A DNA stretch of 10,472 bases from Promethearchaeota archaeon. GTDB lineage: Archaea > Asgardarchaeota > Lokiarchaeia > Sigynarchaeales > MK-D1. The stretch's first letter is position 1, and the number at the start of each line of letters is the position of its first letter. The position numbers were made by a program, and so were the translations under genes. The stretch lies in the NCBI GenBank assembly GCA_016839385.1, contig JAEOUK010000073.1:1-10472 (forward strand), given 5' to 3'. Positions 1 through 7,155 of this stretch are shown here, in pieces. Under the pieces are notes generated by a model. The model was not told where the DNA came from and did not search any database. It saw only the letters and a list, made by a program, of their open reading frames with translations.

Positions 1-540
1 AATAATTTCATCGGTATCTACTTCTTTAACTCATCAAACAACAAGATATTTCAAAACTATATTGGAAATAACACACATGGAATGGCTTTAGAGAATAACT
101 CGAACTTCAATATTATAGACCAAAATATAATTAAATCTGATAATGGAAATGGTATTTTATTTGAAAATTCTTGTAGTAATATCGCTTCCAGAAATTTAAT
201 TTCAGATGCATGGGTTGGAATATCATGTTATATTCAGGCAAAATTTTCAAATCTAACATACAACACTCTTGAGAACAATAAAATTGGTATTGATGTGGAT
301 ATTCAATCCAATAACGCATATATTCATTATAATACAATCAATAGGGGAGAAAACGGAATTGTATTGAACTCCAGCAGTCACGCTGTGATTGAGAAGAATT
401 TGATAAATGAAACAAGTGGATATGGTATTACATTAAAGAATTCTACGGAAATAATAGTTAGAGGAAATCTTATAGAAAATTCTTATGTAGGCATGGATGT
501 GATTGACTCATCCGACAATCTTATTTACATGAATAAAATA
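1..540 (+). repeat. Eight parallel beta-helix (PbH1) coils encoded in tandem
   Basis: Coils begin at about window residues 1, 22, 45, 68, 91, 114, 136 and 159 (nt 1, 64, 133, 202, 271, 340, 406, 475). Each ends in an N-x-[IL] ladder (QNYI, QNII, RNLI, YNTL, YNTI, KNLI, GNLI, MNKI). The repeat is clear at protein level but the DNA of the coils is well diverged, so this is not a recent duplication. More coils probably lie upstream of the window. Confidence 0.8.
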
Positions 541-1380
541 ATTCAATGCTCATTGAGTTGTGCGCGAGATAATGGAGTCAACAATTGGAATAGCAGTTCC
601 TTAGGCAATTACTGGGGAGATTATACCACCCGTTACCCAGCATCTACCACAACTGATAACATTCATTGGGATACACCTTATCAGATTAATTCTTCATCTC
701 AGTACGATTATAAACCCATGTATTCATCAGGAATGCCACAGATATCCTATCCTCCAGACAAAGTAGTCACGCAAGGTGGTACTTGTGCTTTATTATATTG
801 GGAATTATACGATAGTACAATAATAGACGGATTAACTGAATATCGAGTAACTAGAAACAATGTTCTTTGGGAAGAGGGACAGTGGGAAGATGGGTTATTT
901 GTTATGCTTGAAATTAATCAGCTTCCTGTAGGATTGCATATTTTCAGATTTTATGCAGACGATGGAACGAGATTCGGAATTGCGGAAGATGTTGTATATG
1001 TCGCCATTACAGAATTGGGAATACCTGTTATATCAACACCATCTCAGACTATTCATGAAAACGAACTTCTTATCGAGTGGGATGATGTTCCGGATGCGGA
1101 TTATTATAATGTGTATATTAATGGAGAATTCTATGATCCTACTCCCATTTCGGAAATTTTAGTGCATTTTCCAGATGAAGGAGTGTATGAAATATCCGTA
1201 ACTTCAATTAACATTATTTTTGAGACAGTTCAATCCGAAAGTATTATCATCACAGTCGAATTTAAAAAAATTCCCGCATTTTCATTCTTTATCCTAATTT
1301 CGTTGATAGAATTAGTAGGATTTCTATATTATGCAAAAAAAAAATTAAATATCCAATTTGAGAGATTAAAAAATTCGTAA
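1..1380 (+). CDS. NosD-type parallel beta-helix surface protein with C-terminal membrane anchor (5' partial)
   Basis: The reading frame is open from base 1, so the gene starts upstream; the first in-frame ATG (82) lies inside a beta-helix repeat and is not the real start. Of the 459 residues visible, 1-180 are eight repeats of 22-23 residues of the pattern G-I-x-[LV]-x-x-S-(4x)-I-x-x-N-x-[IL], as in NosD/CASH (PbH1) proteins. Residues 190-240 carry the NosD-type end cap (DNGVNNWN, GNYWGDY at 202-208, then a D-T-P-Y stretch). Two beta-sandwich modules follow: about 243-336 (Ig-like) and about 340-420 (fibronectin-III-like, with EWDDVPDADYYNVYING). A hydrophobic segment at 424-445 and a KKK stop-transfer then anchor it, leaving a short cytoplasmic tail. 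Inference: an extracellular protein held in the membrane by its C-terminus, perhaps binding or processing glycans. The true NosD copper-transfer role is unlikely, as no nos genes are nearby. No catalytic residues can be named. The architecture is common in Asgard and methanogen surface proteins. Confidence 0.85.
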   Translation, partial: NNFIGIYFFNSSNNKIFQNYIGNNTHGMALENNSNFNIIDQNIIKSDNGNGILFENSCSNIASRNLISDAWVGISCYIQAKFSNLTYNTLENNKIGIDVDIQSNNAYIHYNTINRGENGIVLNSSSHAVIEKNLINETSGYGITLKNSTEIIVRGNLIENSYVGMDVIDSSDNLIYMNKIIQCSLSCARDNGVNNWNSSSLGNYWGDYTTRYPASTTTDNIHWDTPYQINSSSQYDYKPMYSSGMPQISYPPDKVVTQGGTCALLYWELYDSTIIDGLTEYRVTRNNVLWEEGQWEDGLFVMLEINQLPVGLHIFRFYADDGTRFGIAEDVVYVAITELGIPVISTPSQTIHENELLIEWDDVPDADYYNVYINGEFYDPTPISEILVHFPDEGVYEISVTSINIIFETVQSESIIITVEFKKIPAFSFFILISLIELVGFLYYAKKKLNIQFERLKNS

Positions 1381-1394
1381 CCCTCTAAATTTGA

Positions 1395-1402
1395 TTTTTC
1401 TT
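1395..1402 (+). terminator. T-rich archaeal-type terminator after the beta-helix gene
   Basis: A TTTTT run followed by CTT lies 15 nt after the stop codon, in the 45-nt gap between two convergent genes. No stem-loop precedes it. Archaeal RNA polymerase can terminate on such T-tracts alone, so this is plausible but unproven. Confidence 0.35.
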
Positions 1403-1425
1403 CCTATATTTCCCTTAGAACTTCT

Positions 1426-2244
1426 TTATCTCTTAGCATATAGCATATATACTCCCCATAGAGTTTCCAAGCTTTCTTCTCCATCATAACAAGTGAATCC
1501 TTTGCTTATAAACAACTCCTTTAATTCCTGTAATAAGTTTTCTCCACCTTTAATGTGAGTGTGCACTTCCATTGCGATCTGTTGAATTTTATCCCAATCT
1601 TCGTTCTCTATCCCATCAATAACATGTTGTTCGTAATTCTCTGCATCGATTTTGAGTAAATCAATACGTTTAATCTGATTTTCCTTAATTATTTCTGAAA
1701 GTGTCCTTAATTGACAGGGAATTTTCTTTCCTTTTTGCCATTGTTTTACAAATGTCTTAACAACAAATTTTCGTAGAAATTTCGGGATATATTTTGCAGC
1801 TGAGCTAAATGCTACTACTGTTTCATTATAATGTTCCATCATTTTCCTAACCTTATAGTCCTGGTCTAAAGGAATGATTGCAGAATCCCCCGATGAATTT
1901 GGTAAAAAATTTATCTCAGTTGTTCCCGCAACCTCAGATAATCCGATATTGTAGTTTTTAATGGTGTGAGATTCAGAGATTTTTTCCATATTCGCTTTCA
2001 AAACCTCAAAAATTGCAGGCACAGGCTCAAAGGTGAAAATTTGTAATTTTTTTGCTTGTTGAGCAAAATATAAACTCGCTATTCCCATATTCGCTCCAAT
2101 ATCAAAAATCACATCTCCGTCTTGAATTGATATTCCATGCTGAAGATACACATTATCATTGAAGATCTCGTTTACTACATAATCAGCAGTCATCTTATCC
2201 AGATAGAAAATCTTCTGCCCATCGGGCAATTCCATTTCTTTCAT
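1426..2244 (-). CDS. FkbM-family SAM-dependent methyltransferase
   Basis: This 272-residue protein has the Methyltransf_21/FkbM signatures in order. SAM-binding motif I is VIFDIGANMGIAS at 45-57, and the acidic end of strand beta-2 is FEPVP at 72-76. NIGLSE lies at 99-104, LRTLSEII at 179-186, the family-defining LLKIDAENYEQHVIDGI at 196-212, and MEVH at 225-228. The opening LPDG...Y.D.MTADYVVNEIFNDNVYLQHG matches stand-alone FkbM enzymes often found in glycan and secondary-metabolite loci, which O-methylate sugars or hydroxyls. The acceptor cannot be read from the sequence. No signal peptide or membrane segment is seen, so it is cytosolic. It follows the cupin gene by 6 nt on the same strand and is surely co-transcribed with it. 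A second Met at residue 4 is an alternative start. An AAAAAGGAATAG stretch at the end of the cupin gene may act as a weak ribosome site. Confidence 0.87.
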   Translation of the reverse strand: MKEMELPDGQKIFYLDKMTADYVVNEIFNDNVYLQHGISIQDGDVIFDIGANMGIASLYFAQQAKKLQIFTFEPVPAIFEVLKANMEKISESHTIKNYNIGLSEVAGTTEINFLPNSSGDSAIIPLDQDYKVRKMMEHYNETVVAFSSAAKYIPKFLRKFVVKTFVKQWQKGKKIPCQLRTLSEIIKENQIKRIDLLKIDAENYEQHVIDGIENEDWDKIQQIAMEVHTHIKGGENLLQELKELFISKGFTCYDGEESLETLWGVYMLYAKR

Positions 2245-2250
2245 AATTTA

Positions 2251-2595
2251 CTATTCCTTTTTCTTCGGAACAACGCATAGAAATACTACACGTCTATCTG
2301 TGCAATTCTTATATCCATGTGGTTCATCTGGAGGCATGTATATGAAGTCATCTTTTACTACATGAGTTTTATTGCCATCCTTGTCTATCAAATCCATTTC
2401 CCCTTCAATTACATAGATTTCATGTTCATTCCAGTGTCCGTGAACGCCGATGTGACCACCGGGTCCAATTTCAAATCGCCGCATGATGAAATTTGGAGCA
2501 GTTTCCGGATTAATTAAAACACGAATATTTGTCTTCGTAGAGCCGTAGTCTGTAACATCTTTTGGTTCCACCTTTGAAAAATGATAATTATCCAT
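2251..2595 (-). CDS. Small single-domain cupin protein
   Basis: The 114-residue protein from ATG is one Cupin_2 barrel. Motif 1 reads GGHIGVHGHWNEHEIYVIEG, giving probable metal ligands His52, His54 and Glu59. Motif 2, DDFIYMPPDEPHGYKN, gives His93. All four usual metal positions are therefore kept, so it probably binds a divalent metal such as Mn, Fe, Zn or Ni. Such small cupins include sugar isomerases, dioxygenases and ligand-sensing proteins; nothing here chooses between them. I prefer the ATG at 2595. A TTG three codons upstream (2604) is in frame, but neither has a clear Shine-Dalgarno sequence. It is the first gene of a two-gene unit with the FkbM methyltransferase, which suggests it acts on, or senses, a related small molecule or sugar. 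A short KKKE tail ends the protein. Confidence 0.85.
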   Translation of the reverse strand: MDNYHFSKVEPKDVTDYGSTKTNIRVLINPETAPNFIMRRFEIGPGGHIGVHGHWNEHEIYVIEGEMDLIDKDGNKTHVVKDDFIYMPPDEPHGYKNCTDRRVVFLCVVPKKKE

Positions 2596-2667
2596 ATAAT
2601 GCAATTCTTACTGAAGATTTTTCAAATTTCCGTTTTGACTTTTTAAGGGAATTAAAAACCTATACAG

Positions 2668-2683
2668 TGTCATTTAATTGACA
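2668..2683. promoter_or_regulatory. Palindrome 1 (candidate operator): TGTCATTTAATTGACA
   Basis: The 5-bp arms TGTCA/TGACA plus the inner TTAA give a 16-bp palindrome with a single mismatched pair. It lies 73 nt upstream of the cupin ATG, just beyond the possible minus-strand TATA box. The size suits a dimeric winged-helix or HTH regulator. The bound protein is unknown. Confidence 0.4.
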
Positions 2684-2701
2684 ATTTCTTCCGACAGAAT
2701 A

Positions 2702-2717
2702 TAATATGTGCATATTA
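2702..2717. promoter_or_regulatory. Palindrome 2 (candidate operator): TAATATG-TG-CATATTA
   Basis: Perfect 7-bp arms are separated by 2 nt. Its centre is 34 bp from that of palindrome 1. The arm sequence differs from the other two palindromes, so a separate factor, or chance in AT-rich DNA, must be considered. Confidence 0.4.
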
Positions 2718-2776
2718 CAGCAAATTATTGGAAATATTGGCATACTGTTTGATTAAATACCATCCATAATTTTATT

Positions 2777-2801
2777 AGGTAATAAAAATTAATTATTACC
2801 T
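2777..2801. promoter_or_regulatory. Palindrome 3 (candidate operator): AGGTAATAA-N7-TTATTACCT
   Basis: Perfect 9-bp arms flank a 7-nt AT spacer. It sits 69 nt upstream of the flippase ATG and its centre is TATA-like, so a bound protein could block or guide TBP. It lies between divergent genes, which argues against a terminator hairpin. It is the strongest of the three because each arm includes the non-AT core GG/CC. Confidence 0.5.
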
Positions 2802-2858
2802 TAGATAATTAGTTAAACAAACAAACGAACAATTATACTAACCTCCTTAATCTATGGT

Positions 2859-2863
2859 AGGTG
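2859..2863 (+). promoter_or_regulatory. Ribosome binding site AGGTG of the flippase gene
   Basis: AGGTG matches the archaeal 16S 3' end complement (GGAGGTGAT) and stands 7 nt before the ATG at 2871, which supports that start codon. Confidence 0.6.
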
Positions 2864-2870
2864 TTGAGTT

Positions 2871-4745
2871 ATGAGAGCTAAGAGTAAAGCTGTACAAGTA
2901 GATGCCAAGTTAGAAGGCTGTAAAACTGAAGAATGTCTCTGGGACGAGATCGGCTTCCATAGACCTTTAGGCGGTTTGCTGTACAACTTAACGCTAATAG
3001 TTCTCACCATATTGTTCGGAGTCGTGATAAATCTCTATATTTTACCCAGATACGTTTATCCATTTCCAGAAACTCTGGGATGGCAAGACATGACCTCTCA
3101 ATTGTTCTATTTGACGTTTGTGATTGCAGATTTGGGAATTGGAGCAGCTCTTCAAAGGTTCATTGGAGAAATTGCAGTACGCGAACCACGCAAATCGCTT
3201 CAATACATTAGATTTTTCATTTGGTTTCAAATGTTTACTGGATTAATCCAGATTACTGGAATTGCTGCATGGGTTCTTTATGGAGGAGTAACTGAAGGGG
3301 ATTTAGCATATGCTTCTTGGTTCTTCCTTCTACATTCCACTATCCAATATCCGGGCTTTTTAGGAGTGTTTCGGGCTACTTTGGAATCATATCAACAATT
3401 TCATAAATCTTCAATGGTTAGATTTTTCCAGGGAGTAGTATTAGAAAGTTCTACTAGAATTGCTTTTGTTTTTGCAGGAAAATATCTTGGTCGAGCTCTT
3501 CCTGGTTTGGGAGAATTAATGGGTATTACATTAGGGTCGATAATAGGTGCTTATGCTGACGATTTTATTGCAGCATGGATTGCAGCTAAATGGACACTAC
3601 CTGTCTTACAAAGAACAGTGGATCCGAAAATTAAAATGATCGACTTATTCGTACCTCGATTCGACAAAGATGTAGTGAAAAAGTCTTTATGGTTCGGATT
3701 ACGTTCTATGATTCCGGGACTTATCGTTCCAGGTGCAAACCTAATTGTAGTTATCATATACACTAAATTCCTACCGAATTATTCAACTATTATAGGATTA
3801 TTTTATGTTGCTCAGTTGATTTCAGGAGCTCTGTCTACATTTTCATTCCCAACTACTAGTTCTTTAGCAGAAGCTTACCATAATGGAAAATATGCACTCA
3901 CTCGAAATTATATAAATAGACAATATCGGTGGAGTTCTATGGTAAATGGTTTCTTAGGAGCATTTATAATCGCAATTGCTCCACTTTTAGCAAATATTGC
4001 AGGATCCTATTACAGGAATGCTATTATTTTAATCCAAATTATGGTAGCATTCAGATGGTTTGAAGTTTTATCCCGAGTGAATGATACAGTTTTGATTGCA
4101 TCAGGTAAACCAGAATATACAATTCTTGGAATTCTTGCAGAGCAAACAATACGAATTGGATCCTTATTCTTGCTTCTTAGATTTTTTCCATCGATTGGGG
4201 GTATTGCATTTATAATTTCGATAGGTCTTGGTTGGGTAATTAAATGGATTATCAGTCTGGTCCTGGTGAAGAAACGCATCCCAGATCTAAAAATTAATCA
4301 TTGGCAAGCAACAGTTTCTCCATTAATCGCAGCTACAGTTGAGATCATTTTATTGGTATTAGGGCAAGTCTATCTTTTACCTTGGTTAGGAAATTATATG
4401 AGTACGACATTAGCATCCATTTTGATGATTATAGCAGCATTGATAATAGGTCCATTCGCAATATTTTTCCCAAGTCACGCCTTGCTTGGTGGATGGGACA
4501 AAGAAACTCTCGATACTCTACGAAAAGCAAAGGAAATATCAGGTCCTTCCAAAATGTTTGTAAATCTCATTTATTGGATAGCACGTGGATTTGGTCTACC
4601 AAATAAAGAGGATTCTAAACGTGCACAATTCTACAATAAAGTAGGTTTAGATCATACTAACGTGAAAAAGGAAATTGATGAATTAATGCAATTAAAAATA
4701 AAAGCACAGAACGCAGAATCAATGATTCAAAAAGTAACATCCTAA
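2871..4745 (+). CDS. Oligosaccharide/lipid-linked glycan flippase, MOP superfamily (Wzx-like)
   Basis: This 624-residue integral membrane protein has about 14 hydrophobic segments, roughly at 35-59, 74-95, 111-138, 147-165, 185-203, 213-240, 273-298, 303-325, 357-378, 384-400, 417-437, 441-466, 482-503 and 511-533. The signature ADLGIGAALQRFIGE at 86-100 matches the 'D.G...A..R.I.E' motif of the polysaccharide-export/Wzx branch of the MOP superfamily. Family members flip lipid-linked oligosaccharides across the membrane, so in an archaeon the likely cargo is a dolichol-linked N-glycan or other surface polymer precursor; the cargo is not visible here. Unusual parts are a 30-residue charged N-terminal extension with two Cys (17, 23) and a soluble C-terminal tail of about 90 residues ending in a predicted helix (590-620), making it longer than typical Wzx (about 400-500). 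It is read away from the cupin-FkbM unit. A MATE or MurJ-type transporter is the main alternative. Confidence 0.82.
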   Translation: MRAKSKAVQVDAKLEGCKTEECLWDEIGFHRPLGGLLYNLTLIVLTILFGVVINLYILPRYVYPFPETLGWQDMTSQLFYLTFVIADLGIGAALQRFIGEIAVREPRKSLQYIRFFIWFQMFTGLIQITGIAAWVLYGGVTEGDLAYASWFFLLHSTIQYPGFLGVFRATLESYQQFHKSSMVRFFQGVVLESSTRIAFVFAGKYLGRALPGLGELMGITLGSIIGAYADDFIAAWIAAKWTLPVLQRTVDPKIKMIDLFVPRFDKDVVKKSLWFGLRSMIPGLIVPGANLIVVIIYTKFLPNYSTIIGLFYVAQLISGALSTFSFPTTSSLAEAYHNGKYALTRNYINRQYRWSSMVNGFLGAFIIAIAPLLANIAGSYYRNAIILIQIMVAFRWFEVLSRVNDTVLIASGKPEYTILGILAEQTIRIGSLFLLLRFFPSIGGIAFIISIGLGWVIKWIISLVLVKKRIPDLKINHWQATVSPLIAATVEIILLVLGQVYLLPWLGNYMSTTLASILMIIAALIIGPFAIFFPSHALLGGWDKETLDTLRKAKEISGPSKMFVNLIYWIARGFGLPNKEDSKRAQFYNKVGLDHTNVKKEIDELMQLKIKAQNAESMIQKVTS

Positions 4746-4838
4746 TCCTTCTAGATTATACACGCGGTAATTTTGAAATATTTTGTTCATATTTGTCCAT
4801 AATCATAAAGGGAAAAAAATCCCATTATCAATTCAATA
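4746..4838 (+). promoter_or_regulatory. Promoter/leader gap ahead of the histidine kinase
   Basis: The 93-nt gap has a TATA-like GAAATATTTT at about 4775-4784, which would place the transcript start near 4806-4810. A short hairpin GGGA-N6-TCCC (4810-4823) lies just upstream of the ATG. There is no Shine-Dalgarno sequence before 4839. No strong T-tract ends the flippase transcript, so read-through into the kinase gene is possible. Confidence 0.3.
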
Positions 4839-7091
4839 ATGAGTTTCCTTCCCAGTTACGTAATCATATCGCTTTACATGATATTAGTGCTTTTCCTGTT
4901 TGGGATTGCATCCTATCTTCTTTTGAGGATGACAGCAGATAAGAAAGCATTATTTTACGCAATTGGGCTTATATTTCAGATCGGTTGGATAATTGCATAT
5001 ATAATTGCTGCATTTTCCCCAAATTTAGAGGACAAGATATTCTGGGACACACGTATCATTTTATGTTTATTTGGAATTCTGATTTCGTACTTGTTATTTT
5101 CTGCTGAGTTTAATGGATTCCATTACTTTGAACATAAGAAATTATACTTCTTTGTCATTATATTCTCTATACTCCAACTGGTTCCTGTATTCATTTATAC
5201 CGATCATCCCTTTTTTCGTTATAACTATAATATTTGGATCATTGATGAGAATTTTACACTTCTAGTCAATGATGTAGGATTGTACTTAAGGGCAATAGTT
5301 GTTGAAAGTTTTCTTATCTCATTATTTCCGATTGGCTTGTTCGCAAGAAATTTATTTTTGAAATCACGTAGTCATCTAATAAAAAAACAGTCTATATTGA
5401 TTATCGGGAGTTATTTCATAATTATTTTCCAATTTATTATTTTTATTTGGGGAATACAATTAGGATTTTTTAGATATTCAATTGAAATCAATTTAGTGTT
5501 GTTTGCATTCGCAAATATCTTAATCTTTATTGCAGTCGGACCATTGCAAATGTTTGAACTTTTACCGGCTGCTAATAAAATTATCATTAAGAATATTGGT
5601 GATGGGTATTGCATTTTTAATAATAAAGATTCTCTACTCGATTTAAATAAAGAATTAATGAACATTTTGGGAGTGATGAACAAAACTGAAGTTATAGGAA
5701 AAACTCCTTCGAAAATATTTATTCAGCATCCTGCACTATCCAAATTTGCACAATCAGAAAGTGAGGAAAGAAGAGAGATATCACTTTCTTTATGGGATGG
5801 AATTGCTTATTTTGAAGTAAAGAGAGTCAATTTCTATAGATTGAAAAGATATGTTGGTTTTATAATAATTTTTCATGATATAACAGCACGGAAAGAATAT
5901 GAACAAAATTTAAAAGATTCAAAAGAGGATCTGGAGCAAAAATATCAACATGCACAAAAGTTGGATTCAGTAGGGAGACTCGCAGGAGGAATTGCTCATG
6001 AATTTAACTATTTGTTGACGATAATTCTGGGAAATGCAGAATTGATAGAATTAAAGAATCGTGTAGATCATGAGGATAAAGCACTACTGAGAGAAATTTC
6101 AGATGCAGCAAATAATGCATCTCGTCTAACAAAACAATTATTAGCAATTGGGAGAAAAAATGTAATTCATCTGAAGCACATTGACGTCAACCAGCGATTA
6201 GAAGAACTTAAAGAGATCTTCCATAGATTAATTGGCAATGATTCTGATATTACAATCAAACTTGATTTAGATCCTCAATGTGGAAACATCTATGTGGACA
6301 TGGGATTATTTGATCAAATATTGGTGAATTTGGTGTTAAATGCACGGGATGCAATGCCCTTAGGAGGTCTGCTAGAAATTTCCACATATCATTTAAAGAT
6401 TACCGATGATAATAAACACCATTATCCTAATGTTAAAGAGAGCAATACAGAATATTCCTGCATATCAATAAAGGATTCCGGAGTAGGAATGAATGAAGAA
6501 GTAAAAAAACATCTTTTTGAGCCATTTTTTACTACTAAAGAGCGTGGAGAAGGGACGGGCTTAGGGCTATCAATGGCATATGGTGCTGTAAAACAGTTTA
6601 ATGGATTTTTAAAGGTGGATTCCAAAGAAGGAGTAGGGAGCTCGTTTTTGTTGGGTATCCCGACTTCTAACACTTCAGAAATACAATCTGTTAGGATTTC
6701 GGATAAACAAATCCAAAGGGGTGATCGGGAATTAATCTTAGTAGTAGAAGACGATACTGCAGTTCGTTCCACAACAATTGGAATGTTGAAGCGACTCAAT
6801 TATGAAGTAGTTAGTTTTGGCAATGGGTATGAAGCAATTAAGTTTTTCAAAAAACACAACAATAAGATTAATTTATTGTTTACGGATATTGTTATGAAAG
6901 GAATAAAAGGTAACGAATTGGCTAATGAATTGAAAAAATTGGATCCAAATATGAAAGTCTTATTTGTATCAGGATATACAGACAAAGTTATTGCAAAATA
7001 CGGAATTTTATATAAGGACACACATTTCATTGCAAAACCTTTTAGCTTTGAAATGTTAGCAGAAAAAATCTACGAAATACTGCACACTTGA
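4839..7091 (+). CDS. Membrane-bound hybrid histidine kinase (7TM-PAS-HisKA-HATPase-receiver)
   Basis: The 750-residue protein begins with about seven hydrophobic helices (7-30, 37-58, 62-88, 101-120, 147-170, 183-205, 215-235), like the HisKA_7TM sensor region. A PAS domain (about 246-350) and a helical linker (350-380) follow. The HisKA dimerisation helix has GGIAHEFNYLLTII with phospho-acceptor His387. The HATPase domain shows the N box (Asn497 and Asn501 in VNLVLNARDAM), G1 DSGVGM at 546-551, F box FEPFF at 560-564 and G2 GEGTGLGLS at 570-578. The C-terminal receiver (about 630-748) has acidic Glu637/Asp638/Asp639, phospho-acceptor Asp683, Ser711 and Lys733, so it looks active. Without a DNA-binding output, the signal should pass onward by phosphorelay or protein contact. 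The oddity is Tyr391 at H+4, where this subfamily usually has Asn. The family is mainly bacterial and was probably gained by transfer. The ligand is unknown. The ATG has no Shine-Dalgarno sequence. Confidence 0.92.
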   Translation: MSFLPSYVIISLYMILVLFLFGIASYLLLRMTADKKALFYAIGLIFQIGWIIAYIIAAFSPNLEDKIFWDTRIILCLFGILISYLLFSAEFNGFHYFEHKKLYFFVIIFSILQLVPVFIYTDHPFFRYNYNIWIIDENFTLLVNDVGLYLRAIVVESFLISLFPIGLFARNLFLKSRSHLIKKQSILIIGSYFIIIFQFIIFIWGIQLGFFRYSIEINLVLFAFANILIFIAVGPLQMFELLPAANKIIIKNIGDGYCIFNNKDSLLDLNKELMNILGVMNKTEVIGKTPSKIFIQHPALSKFAQSESEERREISLSLWDGIAYFEVKRVNFYRLKRYVGFIIIFHDITARKEYEQNLKDSKEDLEQKYQHAQKLDSVGRLAGGIAHEFNYLLTIILGNAELIELKNRVDHEDKALLREISDAANNASRLTKQLLAIGRKNVIHLKHIDVNQRLEELKEIFHRLIGNDSDITIKLDLDPQCGNIYVDMGLFDQILVNLVLNARDAMPLGGLLEISTYHLKITDDNKHHYPNVKESNTEYSCISIKDSGVGMNEEVKKHLFEPFFTTKERGEGTGLGLSMAYGAVKQFNGFLKVDSKEGVGSSFLLGIPTSNTSEIQSVRISDKQIQRGDRELILVVEDDTAVRSTTIGMLKRLNYEVVSFGNGYEAIKFFKKHNNKINLLFTDIVMKGIKGNELANELKKLDPNMKVLFVSGYTDKVIAKYGILYKDTHFIAKPFSFEMLAEKIYEILHT

Positions 7092-7121
7092 ATGGATATC
7101 CAACTAGCATTATTGAGTAAG

Positions 7122-7134
7122 TATTTATTTTATA
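7122..7134 (+). promoter_or_regulatory. TATA-like box for a leaderless DNA methyltransferase transcript
   Basis: TATTTATTTTATA is centred 28 nt before the ATG at 7156. With archaeal spacing (about 25-28 nt) transcription would begin at or beside the ATG. No Shine-Dalgarno sequence is present, which fits a leaderless mRNA. Confidence 0.45.
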
Positions 7135-7155
7135 TGAAGAGTTTTACCTCATAGG

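Larger units (their letters stand above)
2596..2870. promoter_or_regulatory. Divergent intergenic control region between the cupin and flippase genes
   Basis: This AT-rich stretch separates two divergently read units and must hold both promoters. It contains three palindromes (listed separately), a direct repeat TATTGG at 2726-2731 and 2735-2740, and four AAAC-like units at 2815-2830. For the minus-strand unit, TTAAAAAG (complement of 2639-2646) is a possible TATA box. For the plus strand, AATTATACTA at 2831-2840 or the AT-rich centre of the third palindrome could serve. I see no open reading frame or RNA gene here. Confidence 0.6.

Noticed and set aside
953..1162. 69-codon plus-strand frame within the beta-helix gene
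   Set aside because: Overlaps the fibronectin-like module in another frame; Met-rich and without domain signs.
1..1380. True NosD of nitrous-oxide reductase maturation
   Set aside because: Only the beta-helix fold and end cap are shared; no nos genes are in the window and the extra Ig-like modules and anchor point to a surface protein.
2596..2604. TTG start for the cupin gene
   Set aside because: An in-frame ATG lies only three codons on and the extra residues (MHY) add nothing conserved; not excluded, since neither has a clear ribosome site.
2841..2862. ACCTCC next to the flippase ribosome site, as a hairpin or riboswitch hiding AGGT
   Set aside because: Only four pairs (ACCT with AGGT) over a 14-nt loop; too weak to claim structure.
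4010..4279. 89-codon minus-strand open frame inside the flippase gene
   Set aside because: Fully overlapped by a well-supported gene, with no start signal or family resemblance.
4810..4823. GGGA-N6-TCCC hairpin before the kinase as a terminator
   Set aside because: A 4-bp stem with no T-tract after it, directly upstream of a start codon; mentioned only as a leader feature.
6422..6799. 125-codon open frame on the minus strand
   Set aside because: It lies wholly inside the kinase gene, opposite the HATPase region, has low-complexity Ser/Pro content and no recognisable domain; it is a shadow of the coding strand.
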